From: Dendrolimus kikuchii
Taxonomy: Eukaryota > Arthropoda > Insecta > Lepidoptera > Lasiocampidae
Assembly: GCA_019925095.2 (NCBI GenBank)
Contig: CM034403.1
Location: forward strand, 726,001-790,000
DNA length: 64,000 nucleotides
Reading direction: 5' to 3'
Shown here piece by piece: positions 41,488-51,938 of this stretch. Position 1 is the stretch's first letter. Every line of letters begins with the position of its first letter. The translations under genes and the position numbers were made by a program. The notes below the pieces were generated by a model. It ran no database searches. It was not told the origin of the DNA and saw only the letters and a program-made list of their open reading frames with translations.

Positions 41488-42520
41488 ATGAGTGAATCTA
41501 ATGAAGAAATTCGATACATTTTAAAATTTTACTACAAAAAAGGAGAAAATGCAACACAAGCCGCGAAAAAAATTTGTGATGTTTATGGATTTAATGCAGT
41601 ATCTGTGAGAGTAGCTCAAATTTGGTTTAAACGTTTTCAATCCGGAAATTTTGATATCAAAAATGCACGTCGCTCTGGTCGCCCTGTTACGGACAAAATT
41701 GATGCCATTTTTGAAAAAGTGGCGCAAGATCGGCATATTAGTAGTTACGATGTAGCTGGAGAACTGGGAATTGACCACAAAATGGTTTTGGAAAAAAAAA
41801 AGCTGGGTACACAAAAAAGCTCGATATTTGGGTGCCTCATGAGCTCACTGAAAGAAACCTAATGAACCTTGTACTCATTTGTGACTCTTTATTACGACGT
41901 AATGAAACCGAACCATTTTTGAAGAAGCTGATAACTGGTGATGAAAAGTGGATCACGTACGACAAGAACGTGCGAAAAATATCGTGGTCAAAGGCCGGTC
42001 AGGCTTCACACACTGTGGCGAAACCCGGATTAACTCGCAACAAGGTGATGCTGTGTGAATGGTGGGATTGGAAGGGCATTATTCCTTATGAGCTGTTACC
42101 GCCAGGCAGGACCATCGATTCTGAACTCTACTGCGAACAACTGATAAGATTAAAGCAAAAAGTTGAGAGAAAGCGGCCGGAATTAATCAATATAAGGGGT
42201 GTGGTTTTTCACCATGATAACGCTAGACCTCACACATCTTTAGCCACTCAGCAAAAATTACGAGAGTTTGGCTGGGAGGTGTTAATGCACCTGATAGTCC
42301 GTATAGTCCTGATCTTGCACCTTCAGATTTTCACCTGTTTAGGTCTCTGCAGAATTCCTTAGGCAGTGTCAGGTTAACATCACGAGAGGACTGCCAAAAC
42401 CACTTGTCGCAGTTTTTTGATCAGAAGCCCCAAAATTTTTATAGCAATGGGATCATGTCCCTACCTACAAGATGGCAAAAAGTTATCCAACAAAATGGCA
42501 CCTACATACTTTAGTCAAAC
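41488..42520 (+). pseudogene. mariner transposase, broken
   Basis: The N-terminal DNA-binding part is intact (41488-about 41800: MSESNEEIRYILKFYYKKGE, then AQIWFKRFQSGNFDIKNARR and SGRPVTD). A frameshift in an A-run near 41790 moves the frame to 41832-42290. There LITGDEKWITYD carries the first catalytic Asp and VVFHHDNARPHTS the second. A second shift near 42290 puts YSPDLAPSDFHLF, with the third Asp of the mariner triad, in yet another frame. The stop is near 42514 (GTYIL then TAG). The protein would cut and paste the element via the TIRs, but this copy cannot make it whole. Confidence 0.85.
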
Positions 42521-42526
42521 GTAAAT

Positions 42527-42674
42527 ACATACATACATAACTTCACGCCAGTTCCCTTGCGGGGTAGGCACGAACAACAGAGCGCCATTCTAGCTTATTC
42601 TTACACACATCACTTGCTTCTTTGACGTTCATAACTCTTGTCATGCACGCTCGTATGTTCTTAAGGCTCCTGAC
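42527..42674 (-). pseudogene. T1 LINE tail inserted in mariner
   Basis: (CATA)n then the complement of the T1 coding end. It is flanked by AAACGTAAAT (42517-42526) and AAATGTAAAT (42675-42684). Confidence 0.75.
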
Positions 42675-42876
42675 AAATGTAAATAAACTTTATAAAAAAA
42701 CCTTTTGAGTTTTTATATAAAATGCGAAGAAACTTTTTCCCCAACCAACTTATATATATAGTTTAATTTTGTTAGAATACATTTTTTATAAATATTTATA
42801 AGCTAAAAATCGTGTAATAAAAAACCTTCAATAAATATTTATTTCCTTATGTCCATATATTATGTTGTTTTATATC

Positions 42877-43131
42877 GACGGCCTCTGTCGTTGAGTGGGC
42901 TAAGCGTTTGCCGGCGTACCTCACTGCAACGCAGAGGTTCCGGGTTCGATTCCTGGTATAGTAAATTTCGGAAACGTATTTTCTCCCTTATTTACTATGG
43001 TCTGGGTGTCTGGAATCGGCCCCAGAGTAGTCCGTTGTATATTATCCATAACACAAGCGTAACTTACTTAATTTGGGGATATACAATGTGTGTGTTTGTC
43101 TGCCGATTATTATATTATTATTATTATTGTA
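42877..43131 (+). mobile_element. S2 SINE, tRNA-derived, full length
   Basis: The head GACGGCCTCTGTCGTTGAGT, with TGAGTGGGCTAAG as the A-box-like part, and GGTTCGATTCC (42943-42953) as the B box, give an internal RNA polymerase III promoter. A unique body and a (TTA)n tail follow. The absence of a foldable mature tRNA excludes a real tRNA gene. Confidence 0.8.
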
Positions 43132-43139
43132 TATACATG

Positions 43140-43446
43140 CATTAAAACTCAGTATATATATATTTTCGATGCCGAAAATGAACATAGGATACTTTTTATC
43201 CCGGAAAATGGGATAGTTTCCGGGATAAAAGGATATTTGTCTCTCTGTTTGTTATCCTTTTACGGAAAGACTTTTGGACCGATTTGGCTGATACTCGGTA
43301 CATATGTAATTTGAATACCGAGGGTGGACATGGGATATTTTTCATCCCGGATAATGGGATAGATTTTGGGATAGATTTATGTAAAGATTATCCCAAAAGT
43401 GGGACAGGCTTTGGTTGGTTTTGTGATTTGCCATTTTCATCATTTT
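43140..43446. other. Unassigned repeat-like DNA
   Basis: ATCCCGGAAAATGGGATAG and ATCCCGGATAATGGGATAG recur at 43199 and 43344. Similar GCCGAAAATGAACATA/GCCGAAAATGGACATA blocks lie near 43171 and 44031, on both sides of the minisatellite. The element type is unknown. Confidence 0.4.
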
Positions 43447-43735
43447 GGTTATTTTGTCCTTTTTGCCCTTTTGCCCTTTTCACCTTTTGCCCTTTTGCCC
43501 TTTTGCCCCTTTGCCCTTTTGCCCTTTTGCCATTTTGCCCTTTTGCCCTTTTGCCCTTTTGCCCTTTTGCCCTTTTGCCCTTTTGCCCTTTTGCCCTTTT
43601 GCCCTTTTGCCCTTTTGCCCTTTTGCCCTTTTGCCCTTTTGCCCTTTTGCCCTTTTGCCCTTTTGCCCTTTTGCCCTTTTGCCCTTTTGCCCTTTTGCCC
43701 TTTTGCCCTTTTGCCCTTTTGCTCTTTTGCTCTTC
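43447..43735. repeat. 8-bp minisatellite (GCCCTTTT)n
   Basis: About 35 near-perfect units with decay at both ends. Since 8 is not a multiple of 3 and no unit contains a stop, every reading frame stays open. This produces long spurious frames such as LLPFCPFA or KGKRAKGQ repeats. There is no evidence for a gene. Confidence 0.95.
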
Positions 43736-44197
43736 GACTCTTTTTTGTCCTTTTTGTCCATGTTGCGCTTTTTGTCCTTTTTGCTGATGTTGTCCCTTTT
43801 GACATTTTTGTAGTTTTCATTGACGGGGGATAGATAAATAAAACTAGGACTGTTTGTAATAGAGGATGAAAGTTTGGATGAGACCAATCATTTCTCAAGT
43901 TCATAGATATAAAAATGCATCGTCTATAAAAATGCGATAGTAACTCGATATGTCTTTCTGTTAAGTTTTCGGAAAACACTGGGAATACTGGATCGTTTTT
44001 ATTTTAATTTTGTTTAAATGTAGTTTTAATGCCGAAAATGGACATATATACTCATGCCAAGAGATCGGCATGAGAATATATCAAGCATCGAGTTTGCGAT
44101 ATAAAATGAAGTGAATTTTTCGGGGGCAAATGGCACTAACATAAAAATGGTGTACCTCCCTTGAAAAATTACCTAAAAAACCGCTTAAATTTTTTTA
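43736..44197. other. Unassigned DNA
   Basis: It contains the short inverted repeat CATGCCAAGAGATCGGCATG (44054-44073). No gene was seen. Confidence 0.4.
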
Positions 44198-44522
44198 CCC
44201 GTGCAGGAACAGAGAAAGAATACAAGTTCCTGCGTTGCGGTGGCCTGTCGTAAGAGGCGACAAAACAACCCACAGCCAGGTGATAGGGCATTTGCACGAC
44301 TGGATGGCTACCGCCCCTGGTCTATGGTCTACCGCCTCTGGTATGTCGCCATAACAACCTTGAGTTGTGTTCCGGCATTAGTGACCAAGTTCCAGTCTCC
44401 CTTAAGAGAGCAGCAGCGCATTTGTATCACTTTTGGTGTAGCAAATGTCCATAGGCGATGGTAACCGTTTGCCATCAAGCGGGCCGTCTGTCTATCTGCT
44501 AAACGCCTGCAATAAAAAAAAC
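44198..44522 (+). mobile_element. S1 retroposon with internal duplication
   Basis: Both ends are present (CCGTGCAGGAACAGAG, GCCTGCAATAAAAAAAA). A small duplication, CCGCCCCTGGTCTATGGTCT followed by ACCGCCTCTGG, lies in the hairpin region. Confidence 0.8.
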
Positions 44523-44841
44523 CCATTAGGTAGATTAGGAGCAGTTTGTTTTATACTACATAAAGAAGAAATCAAGTGATGTAGCGGGTTCTAGGAAGTC
44601 TTGTACGGTAATTAAGCCCAGCACAGCCCACACCCAGAGACCGCACCTCGTAAAGATTTCCAACATTCCACGAAATTATATTGTAGTATAATGACAGAGG
44701 CGCGAGCTCTAAATTATACACAAAGGGCTCGTCTTTAGTTGCTGCAATTAAGGTCGTACATCTCTAATTATTTCTACAATGAATCATGAATAGTGTTCTT
44801 TGAATTAAACAAATTAAACAGTCCAATGCAATGTAGTCAGT

Positions 44842-44911
44842 GCAGCCGTGGTAGCTGAGTAGTTATCGTACTCATGTCCCGAACTCAAAGGGCGCGAGTT
44901 CGAATTTTGCC
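44842..44911 (+). mobile_element. tRNA-like SINE head (another family)
   Basis: GCAGCCGTGGTAGCTGAGTA supplies the A-box-like part and GCGAGTTCGAATTTTGCC the B-box-like part, 40-odd bases apart. No further body was defined. 44523-44841 is unassigned. Confidence 0.5.
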
Positions 44912-44958
44912 TGAAAAGCATGCACTGCTTACACAGCTTACTGATCTAATGTACATAT

Positions 44959-45441
44959 TGTTACAACTTAGCCCCCTGACAAAGACAAATTCCACAAAGC
45001 ACGTTATTACCTGTCGCCATTTGAACCAATTGTAATTACTTTATGATTGTCTTCTTTTGTTTACTTATTTATTGGCTATTGTGGAGAACAGCCTATTGTA
45101 CTTATTTATGGCCGTTTGCAGGCATAATTAGTCAGGTGTGCGGATTACGATTTCTAGGAAATTATGTCGACTATACGGGCGGGCACACTTGTATTTGTGG
45201 AGTATAAAACAACGGCAGGATGGAGAGAGAAGGCAGTCAAGCGACGATTACGATACGAGCAACACGTGTGTACATGCGATAAGCTATATAGTGACGGACT
45301 TTGCGCGTGTTATTGATTTGTGCAGTTTGTACTGGTTGCGTCCAGTTATATTTGTACCTGTGTTATACGTGTTTGTATAGTTCTAATAAATTATATAGTA
45401 ATTCCAACGGCATTTTAAATTCGAGTCCATAACTCGTAACA
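44959..45441 (+). mobile_element. Solo LTR-A
   Basis: TGTTACAACTTAGC to CATAACTCGTAACA, flanked by ATAT on both sides (44955-44958, 45442-45445). It contains GGAGTATAAAACAACGG, a TATA-box-like promoter motif near 45200. Confidence 0.8.
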
Positions 45442-45454
45442 ATATTGTTATAAT

Positions 45455-45610
45455 TACCACGCTGAAGGAAAACACCGCGATGAACCGTGCACAACTCGAT
45501 AATGGATGTGTGAAACCCGCCAATCCACAAGCGTATCGGGTACACTGTCCGTTCCCCTATAAACGGGAGGCTAGAGCTCAGCAGTGGGACGTTTCTGGGC
45601 TGTTATTATT
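45455..45610 (+). mobile_element. LINE-like 3' UTR fragment
   Basis: CACGCTGAAGGAAAACACCG at the start and CAGCAGTGGGACGTTTCTGG at the end, a sequence pattern common at lepidopteran LINE ends. A second copy is at 54982-55125. Confidence 0.5.
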
Positions 45611-45779
45611 ATATACGGTCAAAGTCTATGAACTAGTCGATTAAAACTCAAATTAAATAAAATATACTTGTATATGCAATTTTAAAACTTTAATATTATA
45701 TACAGTATAGTTTTTTTTCGTTGAAAGAAAATAAAACTAAATTATAAATTAAACTAAATACTTAGAAATTATTAAATTA

Positions 45780-46394
45780 ATACGTGAAGCAAAAACTTTG
45801 CACACCTTTTTACGAAAATTGCACAGAGGGAGGAGTATGAAATTACGCACACTTATAGTTTATATAGACAAGGAGTGCAGAATGTTAATATTTTTTAAAA
45901 TTATGCATAAAAAATACATTAAATCAATAAAAAAAACATTACACACACTACCATGTATTTGACACACACGCATATATACTCTCTTGTTTATTGATCAAGC
46001 CAAATTAACAGTAGCCTTGGCGAAACCTGTGATTATAGAAGTATAGTCTTTGACAACAGAATCTTAATAATGTTCAAACTTATAATTTAAATTAATTATG
46101 ATCGAATTTCGACCAGAATGACTAAACAGATATACAATGCAAAATTGGATGGATGCAGAAGTCGTGGAAGGCCACGACACACCTTCCATGATCAAATTGA
46201 TCCTGTACTAGGAGAAGGTGATGTCAGCAGCCTTAAGAAGAGACGAGCGTGCATGACAAGAGCTATGAATGTCAAAGAAGCAAGTGAGGTGTATAAGAAT
46301 AAGCCTGAATGGCGCACTGTTGTTCGTACCTACCCCGCAAGGGAACTGGCGTGAAGTTATGTATGTATGAATTTCGACCAATAGGCGACTAGTA
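45780..46394 (+). mobile_element. Helitron H2 copy split by a T1 insertion
   Basis: Same body as 36100-36775, closing AATAGGCGACTAGT. The T1 piece 46116-46368 lies exactly in the 3' hairpin. Confidence 0.6.
46116..46368 (+). pseudogene. T1 LINE tail with 12-bp target duplication
   Basis: It encodes MTKQIYNAKLDGCRSRGRPR to PARELA, then (GTAT)n. GAATTTCGACCA flanks it at 46104-46115 and 46369-46380. Confidence 0.8.
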
Positions 46395-46545
46395 AAATCA
46401 ATTATACAAAATATACACAACAATTAAAAATAAACTAAGTTCTAAATAAATTAATATAAACTAAAATTAAACTACACTATAAATATAATTATACTTACAA
46501 AATAACAATCTATAAGTAAAAAAATATGGGTCCTAAGGACGGAAC

Positions 46546-47093
46546 GAAACGGAAAAAAAATCATAAAAAATGTTCATAAAATGAAAACTACTGGGCCAAA
46601 CTATGTTAAATTTTTACGGAACCAAATGGCAAATATTCCGCATCAAACTAAATAAGAATCACGTAAATCGGATCATAACTCTCAGAGTAATCGGTGTACA
46701 TATGGAACGGCATGGAAAAGTTTTTCATAAAAAATGTTCATAAAATGAAAACTACTAGGCCAAACTATGTCAAATTTTTAGGGGACCAAATGGCAGCTAT
46801 TCCGGTTCGAACAAAAAAATAATCACGTAAATCGAATCATAACTCTCAGAGTAATCGGTGTACATATGGAACGGCATGGAAAAGTTTTTCATAAAAAATG
46901 TTCATAAAATAAAAACTACTAGACCAAACTATGTCAAATTTTTAGGGTACCAAATGCCAGCTATTCCGGTTCGAACAAAAAAATAATCACGTAAATCGGA
47001 TCATAAATCTCGGAGTAATCGGTGAACATACATAAGAAAAATAAAGATTCCGACGAATTGAGAACCTTCTCCTGTTTTTGAAGTCGGTTAAAA
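46546..47093 (+). repeat. Tandem repeat of about 165 bp, three units
   Basis: Units share GTTTTTCATAAAAAATGTTC, CCAAACTATGTCAAATTTTT and AATCGGATCATAACTCTCAG. The unit starts GGAACGGCATGG at 46703 and 46868 set the period. The block ends in TTTTTGAAGTCGGTTAAAAA. An inverted array lies at 55998-56560. Confidence 0.8.
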
Positions 47094-47690
47094 AGAAAAG
47101 CCCTTCATAAAATCGTAAGGTGCCCTTTAAGTGTTACTTAAGTTAAATTAGACAATCCTGACAACTCTATTAAAACTACCATAATCGTTAACAGTACATT
47201 AATCCAAAATGGATATCAAAATTTTTCCCTCAGTACTGAAATGAATGTGGAGATAAAAATATAAATTAAAGGTCTAACAAGGTTTGACGGGGAAACTTTG
47301 GGCATTACCGTTTGCACAGGAAAGCATAATTCGCTCAACTTGTAATCAAAAGGACGAGGTTTCATTTCATGAGATGTAGCGGAATATAAACTGACAGAAG
47401 ACTTTATGATAAACGAGGAACACACATGGCACTAGATAGGACAATATATATAAGTATATATATAAGGCCAACACTGCACATGCACTTCCTTACAACACCA
47501 GCATGTAACAGATACACTCTACATTACTAAATTAATGTCACACACAGTAACAAAAGTAAACAATAAGCGTGTATGGACTCTAAAATCTTTCATAGAAATT
47601 AAGTTGTAAAAAAGGGTACGGAACTCGAGTCCGTAGAGATGTTAATAATATTAAAAAAAAACGGAGCTTGAAATAGACAAATAATGTAGT
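47094..47690. other. Mostly unassigned DNA
   Basis: 47505-47655 shares AAAGGGTACGGAACTCGAGT with 38930-39065. No gene was seen. Confidence 0.4.
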
Positions 47691-47790
47691 GGAACACTTA
47701 TAAGTCAATAGATGGCGCTGTGCAAGAATTGAGTTCGCAAACGTTTCCTGAAATGTACAAAGTATATACAAATTTCGCTTCTTCAACATA
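47691..47790. mobile_element. M1 half copy
   Basis: TGTAGTGGAACACTTATAAG and CAATAGATGGCGCTGTGCAA match the left end of M1 (1219). No right end was found. Confidence 0.6.
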
Positions 47791-47870
47791 TTCGGGGCAC
47801 TACCTTCAATAAGAAAAAGAAAAAGACTTAGTTTGAAGAAATAGCTACGTAATTACATTCCTTATACATC

Positions 47871-48652
47871 TATACTAATATTATAAAGCTGAAGAGTTTG
47901 TTTATTTGTTTGTTTAAACGCGCTAATCTCAGAAACCACTAGTCCGATTTGAAAAATTCTTACAGTATTGAATAGTACAGTTATCGAGGAAAGCTATAGG
48001 CTATATTATATTTTTCAAAAACATTAGGGATCCTTAATAAAAGTCTAATAATGTAACCCAAGGTGTAAAAAAAATGACCGGAAAAAATCGTTACACGGCG
48101 TGCGCTGCGAAAACTATTGATTATAGAACTAAACAATGTACTACCACTTTGCAGAACATATAATTGTCTACAAAAAATGTCGCGTAACCATATGTCTAAC
48201 TATTGTAGTTATCTCACAATAAGCGCTTTCTTTTATTTTTTTTAAATAATTAAAATGCCGTCGCTTCAAAAACTCTTTATTTTGTACCTTGGTATTAATC
48301 CTTATCAAAATAAATTACTCCATATTCAAGACAAATTCAATACCTTTCTAGAACTTTTTGAATTATTCAATTCGGATGGTTCATTCAAAAGATATCGCGA
48401 TATTTAAAATGTAAGTATTAGTGTTGTAGCCAAATATTCTAATATTGTTTGATTGAACGCGCTAATCAGGAACTACTGGTCTGATTTGAAAAATTCTTTC
48501 AGTGTTGGATAGCCCATTTATCGAGGAAGGCTATAGGTTATATATCATCACGCTACGACCATTAGGAGCGGAGCACCAATGAAGAATGTTTCAAAATCGG
48601 AGGGTTTTGAAAGCAAATTCCACGCGGACGACGTCGCGGGCACAGTTAGTAA
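47871..48652 (+). mobile_element. Helitron H1, non-autonomous, complete
   Basis: TCTATACTAATATTATAAAG to GTCGCGGGCACAGTTAGT. The terminal CTAGT has become TTAGT. It is collinear with 30902-31674. Confidence 0.75.
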
Positions 48653-48987
48653 ACAACGTAGAAGACAATCCTTTCTTTTAGTTTGACATCTCTTTATAAC
48701 AATTGATTACAAGCTACATTATAGGTTGGTATAATAACACAGTACGCGTTTTTTTTTTTCAAAATATGTCCATTCGATTCCTGACTAAGCTAATAGTTTT
48801 TTTTCTTTTAATGATACCGCTTTAATTTTCATCGAAATCGGCCCCGAGACTGCTCGAGTATTTTACGCAATTTCGTTTACGATTTGGCCTTGGAGGTAGT
48901 TTTGAAAAATATGCCTGATGTATATATCGAGCAAGCAAAATATACTATAGATATCTACCTAATTGTTTATGTGGAATATGTACATAT
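48653..48987. other. Unassigned DNA
   Basis: No feature recognised. Confidence 0.35.
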
Positions 48988-49448
48988 TGTTACGAGTGTA
49001 GGACTCGAATTAAAATGCCCTTGGAATTACTATAGAATTTATTAGAAATATACAAACACGTATAACACAAGCACAAATATAACTAAACGCAACCAGTACA
49101 AACTGCACGATTCTATAACACGCGCAAAGTCCGTCACTATATAGCTTATAGAATGTACACGTCTTGCTTTGATCGTGGTTCTCGCTAGACTGCCGATCTC
49201 TCCATTGGGCCATTGCTGCACCGATACAATATGGCGGCCAGCCCGCATAGATCGGATTTCTTAGAATCAGCTCGACACACCTGCCTAGTGACTGCCATAA
49301 AGGATGAGATAAAAGATACACAATGGACTGTTTTTCTAATTACGAATTTTACAAACACAAAGTAAACAAAAGAAGTCCAAATGCGGGAAGGTAAGAAAAT
49401 GCGCTTTAGGGCAGGCAGGTATGCATTCACCTTTGTCGGCATGTAACA
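48988..49448 (-). mobile_element. Solo LTR-A, minus strand
   Basis: The complement of the LTR-A core (GCGCAAAGTCCGTCACTATA) lies between TGTTACGAGTG and CGGCATGTAACA. ATAT stands on both sides (48984-48987, 49449-49452). Confidence 0.8.
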
Positions 49449-49963
49449 ATATATACGGAGAAATAAATATTTTATTTAATAAAGACAATTTTTTAGCCTC
49501 TTTTGTTCTGAATCGCTACACTCATCGCTCCGCTTATTACTTTACATATCAGCTTACTGAAACCTACAAGACGCCCGTGGCAAAACCGCAAGACGTGAAG
49601 TAACAGAACAGGTGTCGAGTTTTAACGATTATTCCTTTTTATGTTGGTAATATACTTGATTCTTATAGATTGTTGCTGACGCTACAATGAGCTCGCATAA
49701 TTTTATTGGTCGCAAAAGACAGTCGTCAGTCGTCAGACTTCGTACAGTGTAACTTGATTCAGAAAATCGCATGTTTTTCACAGCTCGGTTTATGATCATA
49801 GAAAAATACAAAACGCAATCCGTTAACTCATTCTAATATACAAATTCTATGTTAGTATGATTGTATATTTCTACCTTCAGTAGGTACAGACTTTGATACG
49901 AAACAATTTTCTTGAAATTGTCTGCAAAATTTAACATACAACCAGTAAGTTAAGTATGTGTAC
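49449..49963. other. Unassigned DNA
   Basis: No feature recognised. Confidence 0.35.
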
Positions 49964-50850
49964 TGGAACACTTACAAGCCAATAGATGGCGTTGTGCAAT
50001 AATTGATATCACAAACGTTTCCCGAAACAAACATATGAAGTATGTACACAAATTTTCAACTACAATCGCGATCTGGAGCTTCCCTCCATCAAAGACTATA
50101 TAATCACTCTATCGCGCAGATTCTTTGACCTTGCCCCCCATCACCCGAACCCTCTGGTGACGGAAACGGTCAACTACAAACCCACACCGAACGCTCCCAA
50201 GAGAAATCGTCGCCCTCGCAATGTACTCATTTACGAGCCCGATGTAATCACCCGTCTCCTCGCGAGTATGAATCCCCCGAGGCTCAGAACATCAACCTGG
50301 CATAACAGACGCCGGAGAGCCCCCGGCTCGGATCCTCTTACACAAAGGTAAGACCCCACCAATCTCACTCAATACAGACACAAGTAGCCATACAAGATTA
50401 GCATAGGCGTGTTGCTGGAGAGTTTCTTCCGCCGCTTCTTCTCCTCCAGCTATAACACGTTGCGAAGCGGTAGTAATGATAGACTAGGATCGGCTCCGCC
50501 GGCGGAGTCGATAATTGGTCCCCAAATAATCACTTCAGCCTGTTGGCTTAGCTCTTTCAGCCTTTAACAGCTAATTCTCAATATAGAGTCAATCCCCGCA
50601 GCGGTCGAGCCGAGGTCGAACCTCACAGGAGGTGCCTCCTCGAGCGTGCTGCTTCCGGGCTGAACGCCTCCGCTCCCACGGAGTCGGGAAGCCCCCAAAG
50701 TCCGGTATCGCTGAAACAGCCATCTGCGGGTATTCAGCTGGGTCCAGCTAAAAAAAACTACGACAGATGGGCCTAGGCCTGCGAGGAACAACGTTAACCT
50801 CGCTGGAAGATATTCCTTTGAGACGGACGAGCATTCAATCTTGCTCCTCA
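49964..50850. mobile_element. M1 copy interrupted by Jockey
   Basis: The left part (49964-50064) carries TACTGGAACACTTACAAGCC and the right part (50757-50850) the ACAGATGGGCC and CGCTGGAAGATATTCCTTTG blocks of M1. The right terminal repeat is missing. Confidence 0.55.
50065..50756 (+). pseudogene. Jockey LINE 3' end inserted in M1
   Basis: It encodes the last part of ORF2 (CDLELPSIKDYIITLSRRFF-like, then PKRNRRPRNVLIYEPDVITR, end PGSDPLTQR) and the whole 3' UTR with A8. It is close in sequence to the 18.6-24 kb element. AACTAC occurs at both joints (50058-50063, 50757-50762). Confidence 0.8.
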
Positions 50851-51264
50851 GAGAACCCTCTTCATATGCGTACTTGCTCGTACGTACAACGTACATATAT
50901 CACCAGTTTTAAAGAGTTTCCTTGTATTCTGTTAGCTACAAGAACTAACAATAGCCATGATGATCTAAAAAATCATTGTTGTACTTATACAGGGTTAGTA
51001 TGTACTATTTTAACAAGTTTATTTAATGGCAGAATAATAATAGCGGGTGGTTTGTATCCATTACTGCAAATATTAAAGCGTGCGGACGGAGCGACGAGAC
51101 AGTTAGACTGCGAGTTTGGTCAGATAAAGTCACTCCGGCTTAGCTCCGATGCACATGTCGTATTACCGCTCTAGGGTCGCTAATTATTGTGCAAGAAGTG
51201 ATACTTATTTAAATTAATTATTAATTAATAGTAAATTATAAAATATTAATAGTAAATAGGTATA
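50851..51264. other. Unassigned DNA
   Basis: No feature recognised. Confidence 0.35.
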
Positions 51265-51522
51265 ATCCGTGCAGGAACGGAGAAAGAATACAATTTCCTG
51301 CGGCCGATCTGTCGTAAGAGACGACAAAACAACCCACAGCCAGGTGGTAGGATAATTGCCCGGCTGGATTGCTACCATCCCTGGTTTAGAGTATGCCGCT
51401 ATAACAACCTTGCGTTGTGTTACGACATCTTTGGTGTTGCAAATACCCATAGGCGATGGTAATCACTTTCCACCAGGTGTGCCGTCTGCCTGTCTGCTGA
51501 ACTCGTGCAATAAAATAAAAAA
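51265..51522 (+). mobile_element. S1 retroposon with internal deletion
   Basis: ATCCGTGCAGGAACGGAGAA to ACTCGTGCAATAAAATAAAA. The GGCATTAGTGACCAGG to AGCAGCGC part is missing. Confidence 0.8.
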
Positions 51523-51539
51523 GGCACTTTATTTCATAA

Positions 51540-51665
51540 AGAAAATTGGCGGAATGTCAGGTAAATGTTGGACCATCGGTCTTGCCATCAAACAAGGCAA
51601 ACCTGCCAGACTTTTGGGAAACATTCCTATTGACAGCAGTCTAGAATTATGTTTTGTAGTTTAAT
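51540..51665 (+). pseudogene. RLE-type LINE C-terminal stub
   Basis: The frame reads CWTIGLAIKQGKPARLLGNI, then PIDSSLELCFVV. It aligns with QQISIAIQRGNAASLLGTLP at the end of the 3276-4197 element. Confidence 0.5.
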
Positions 51666-51717
51666 ATTAGCTTTTCAAAAACAGATTATAGATAATTTTA
51701 TATCTTTATATATAAAA

Positions 51718-51927
51718 ACTAGCTGTCCCGGCAGACGTTATTCTGCCATGAAGAAATATAATTTAGAACCCGTTTGCAACGCCACCTACCGGGCCCAATT
51801 GTGAATCTAAACCATCCTCGAATCCACTTGAACACACACAAAAAAATTCATTCAAGTCGGTCCAGCCGTTTAGGAGGAGTTCACTGTCAACAGACGTACA
51901 GAAGAATTATATATATAAAGATATATA
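51718..51927 (-). mobile_element. Helitron-like H3 copy
   Basis: It starts ACTAGCTGTCCCGGCAGACG and holds CAAGTCGGTCCAGCCGTTTA. It ends with the A/T-rich ATTATATATATAAAGATA. Confidence 0.55.
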
Positions 51928-51938
51928 TTGTTACGTAC

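Larger units (their letters stand above)
41305..42750 (+). mobile_element. mariner transposon, frameshifted
   Basis: The terminal inverted repeats are GGTTGGGGAAAAAGTCTTTT at left (from 41309) and AAACTTTTTCCCCAACC at right (to 42746). TA lies at both outer edges. It carries one transposase gene broken by frameshifts and, in its 3' region, a T1 LINE tail. Confidence 0.85.

Noticed and set aside
42877..42960. tRNA gene (also 62859 and 44842)
   Set aside because: Only A- and B-box-like parts are tRNA-like. The copies continue into shared SINE bodies, and no cloverleaf acceptor stem is evident.
43399..43979. Long repetitive frames LLPFCPFA and KGKRAKGQ
   Set aside because: Created by the 8-bp minisatellite, which has no stop in any frame.
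44054..44073. CATGCCAAGAGATCGGCATG as a regulatory operator
   Set aside because: A short inverted repeat in repeat debris with no gene nearby.
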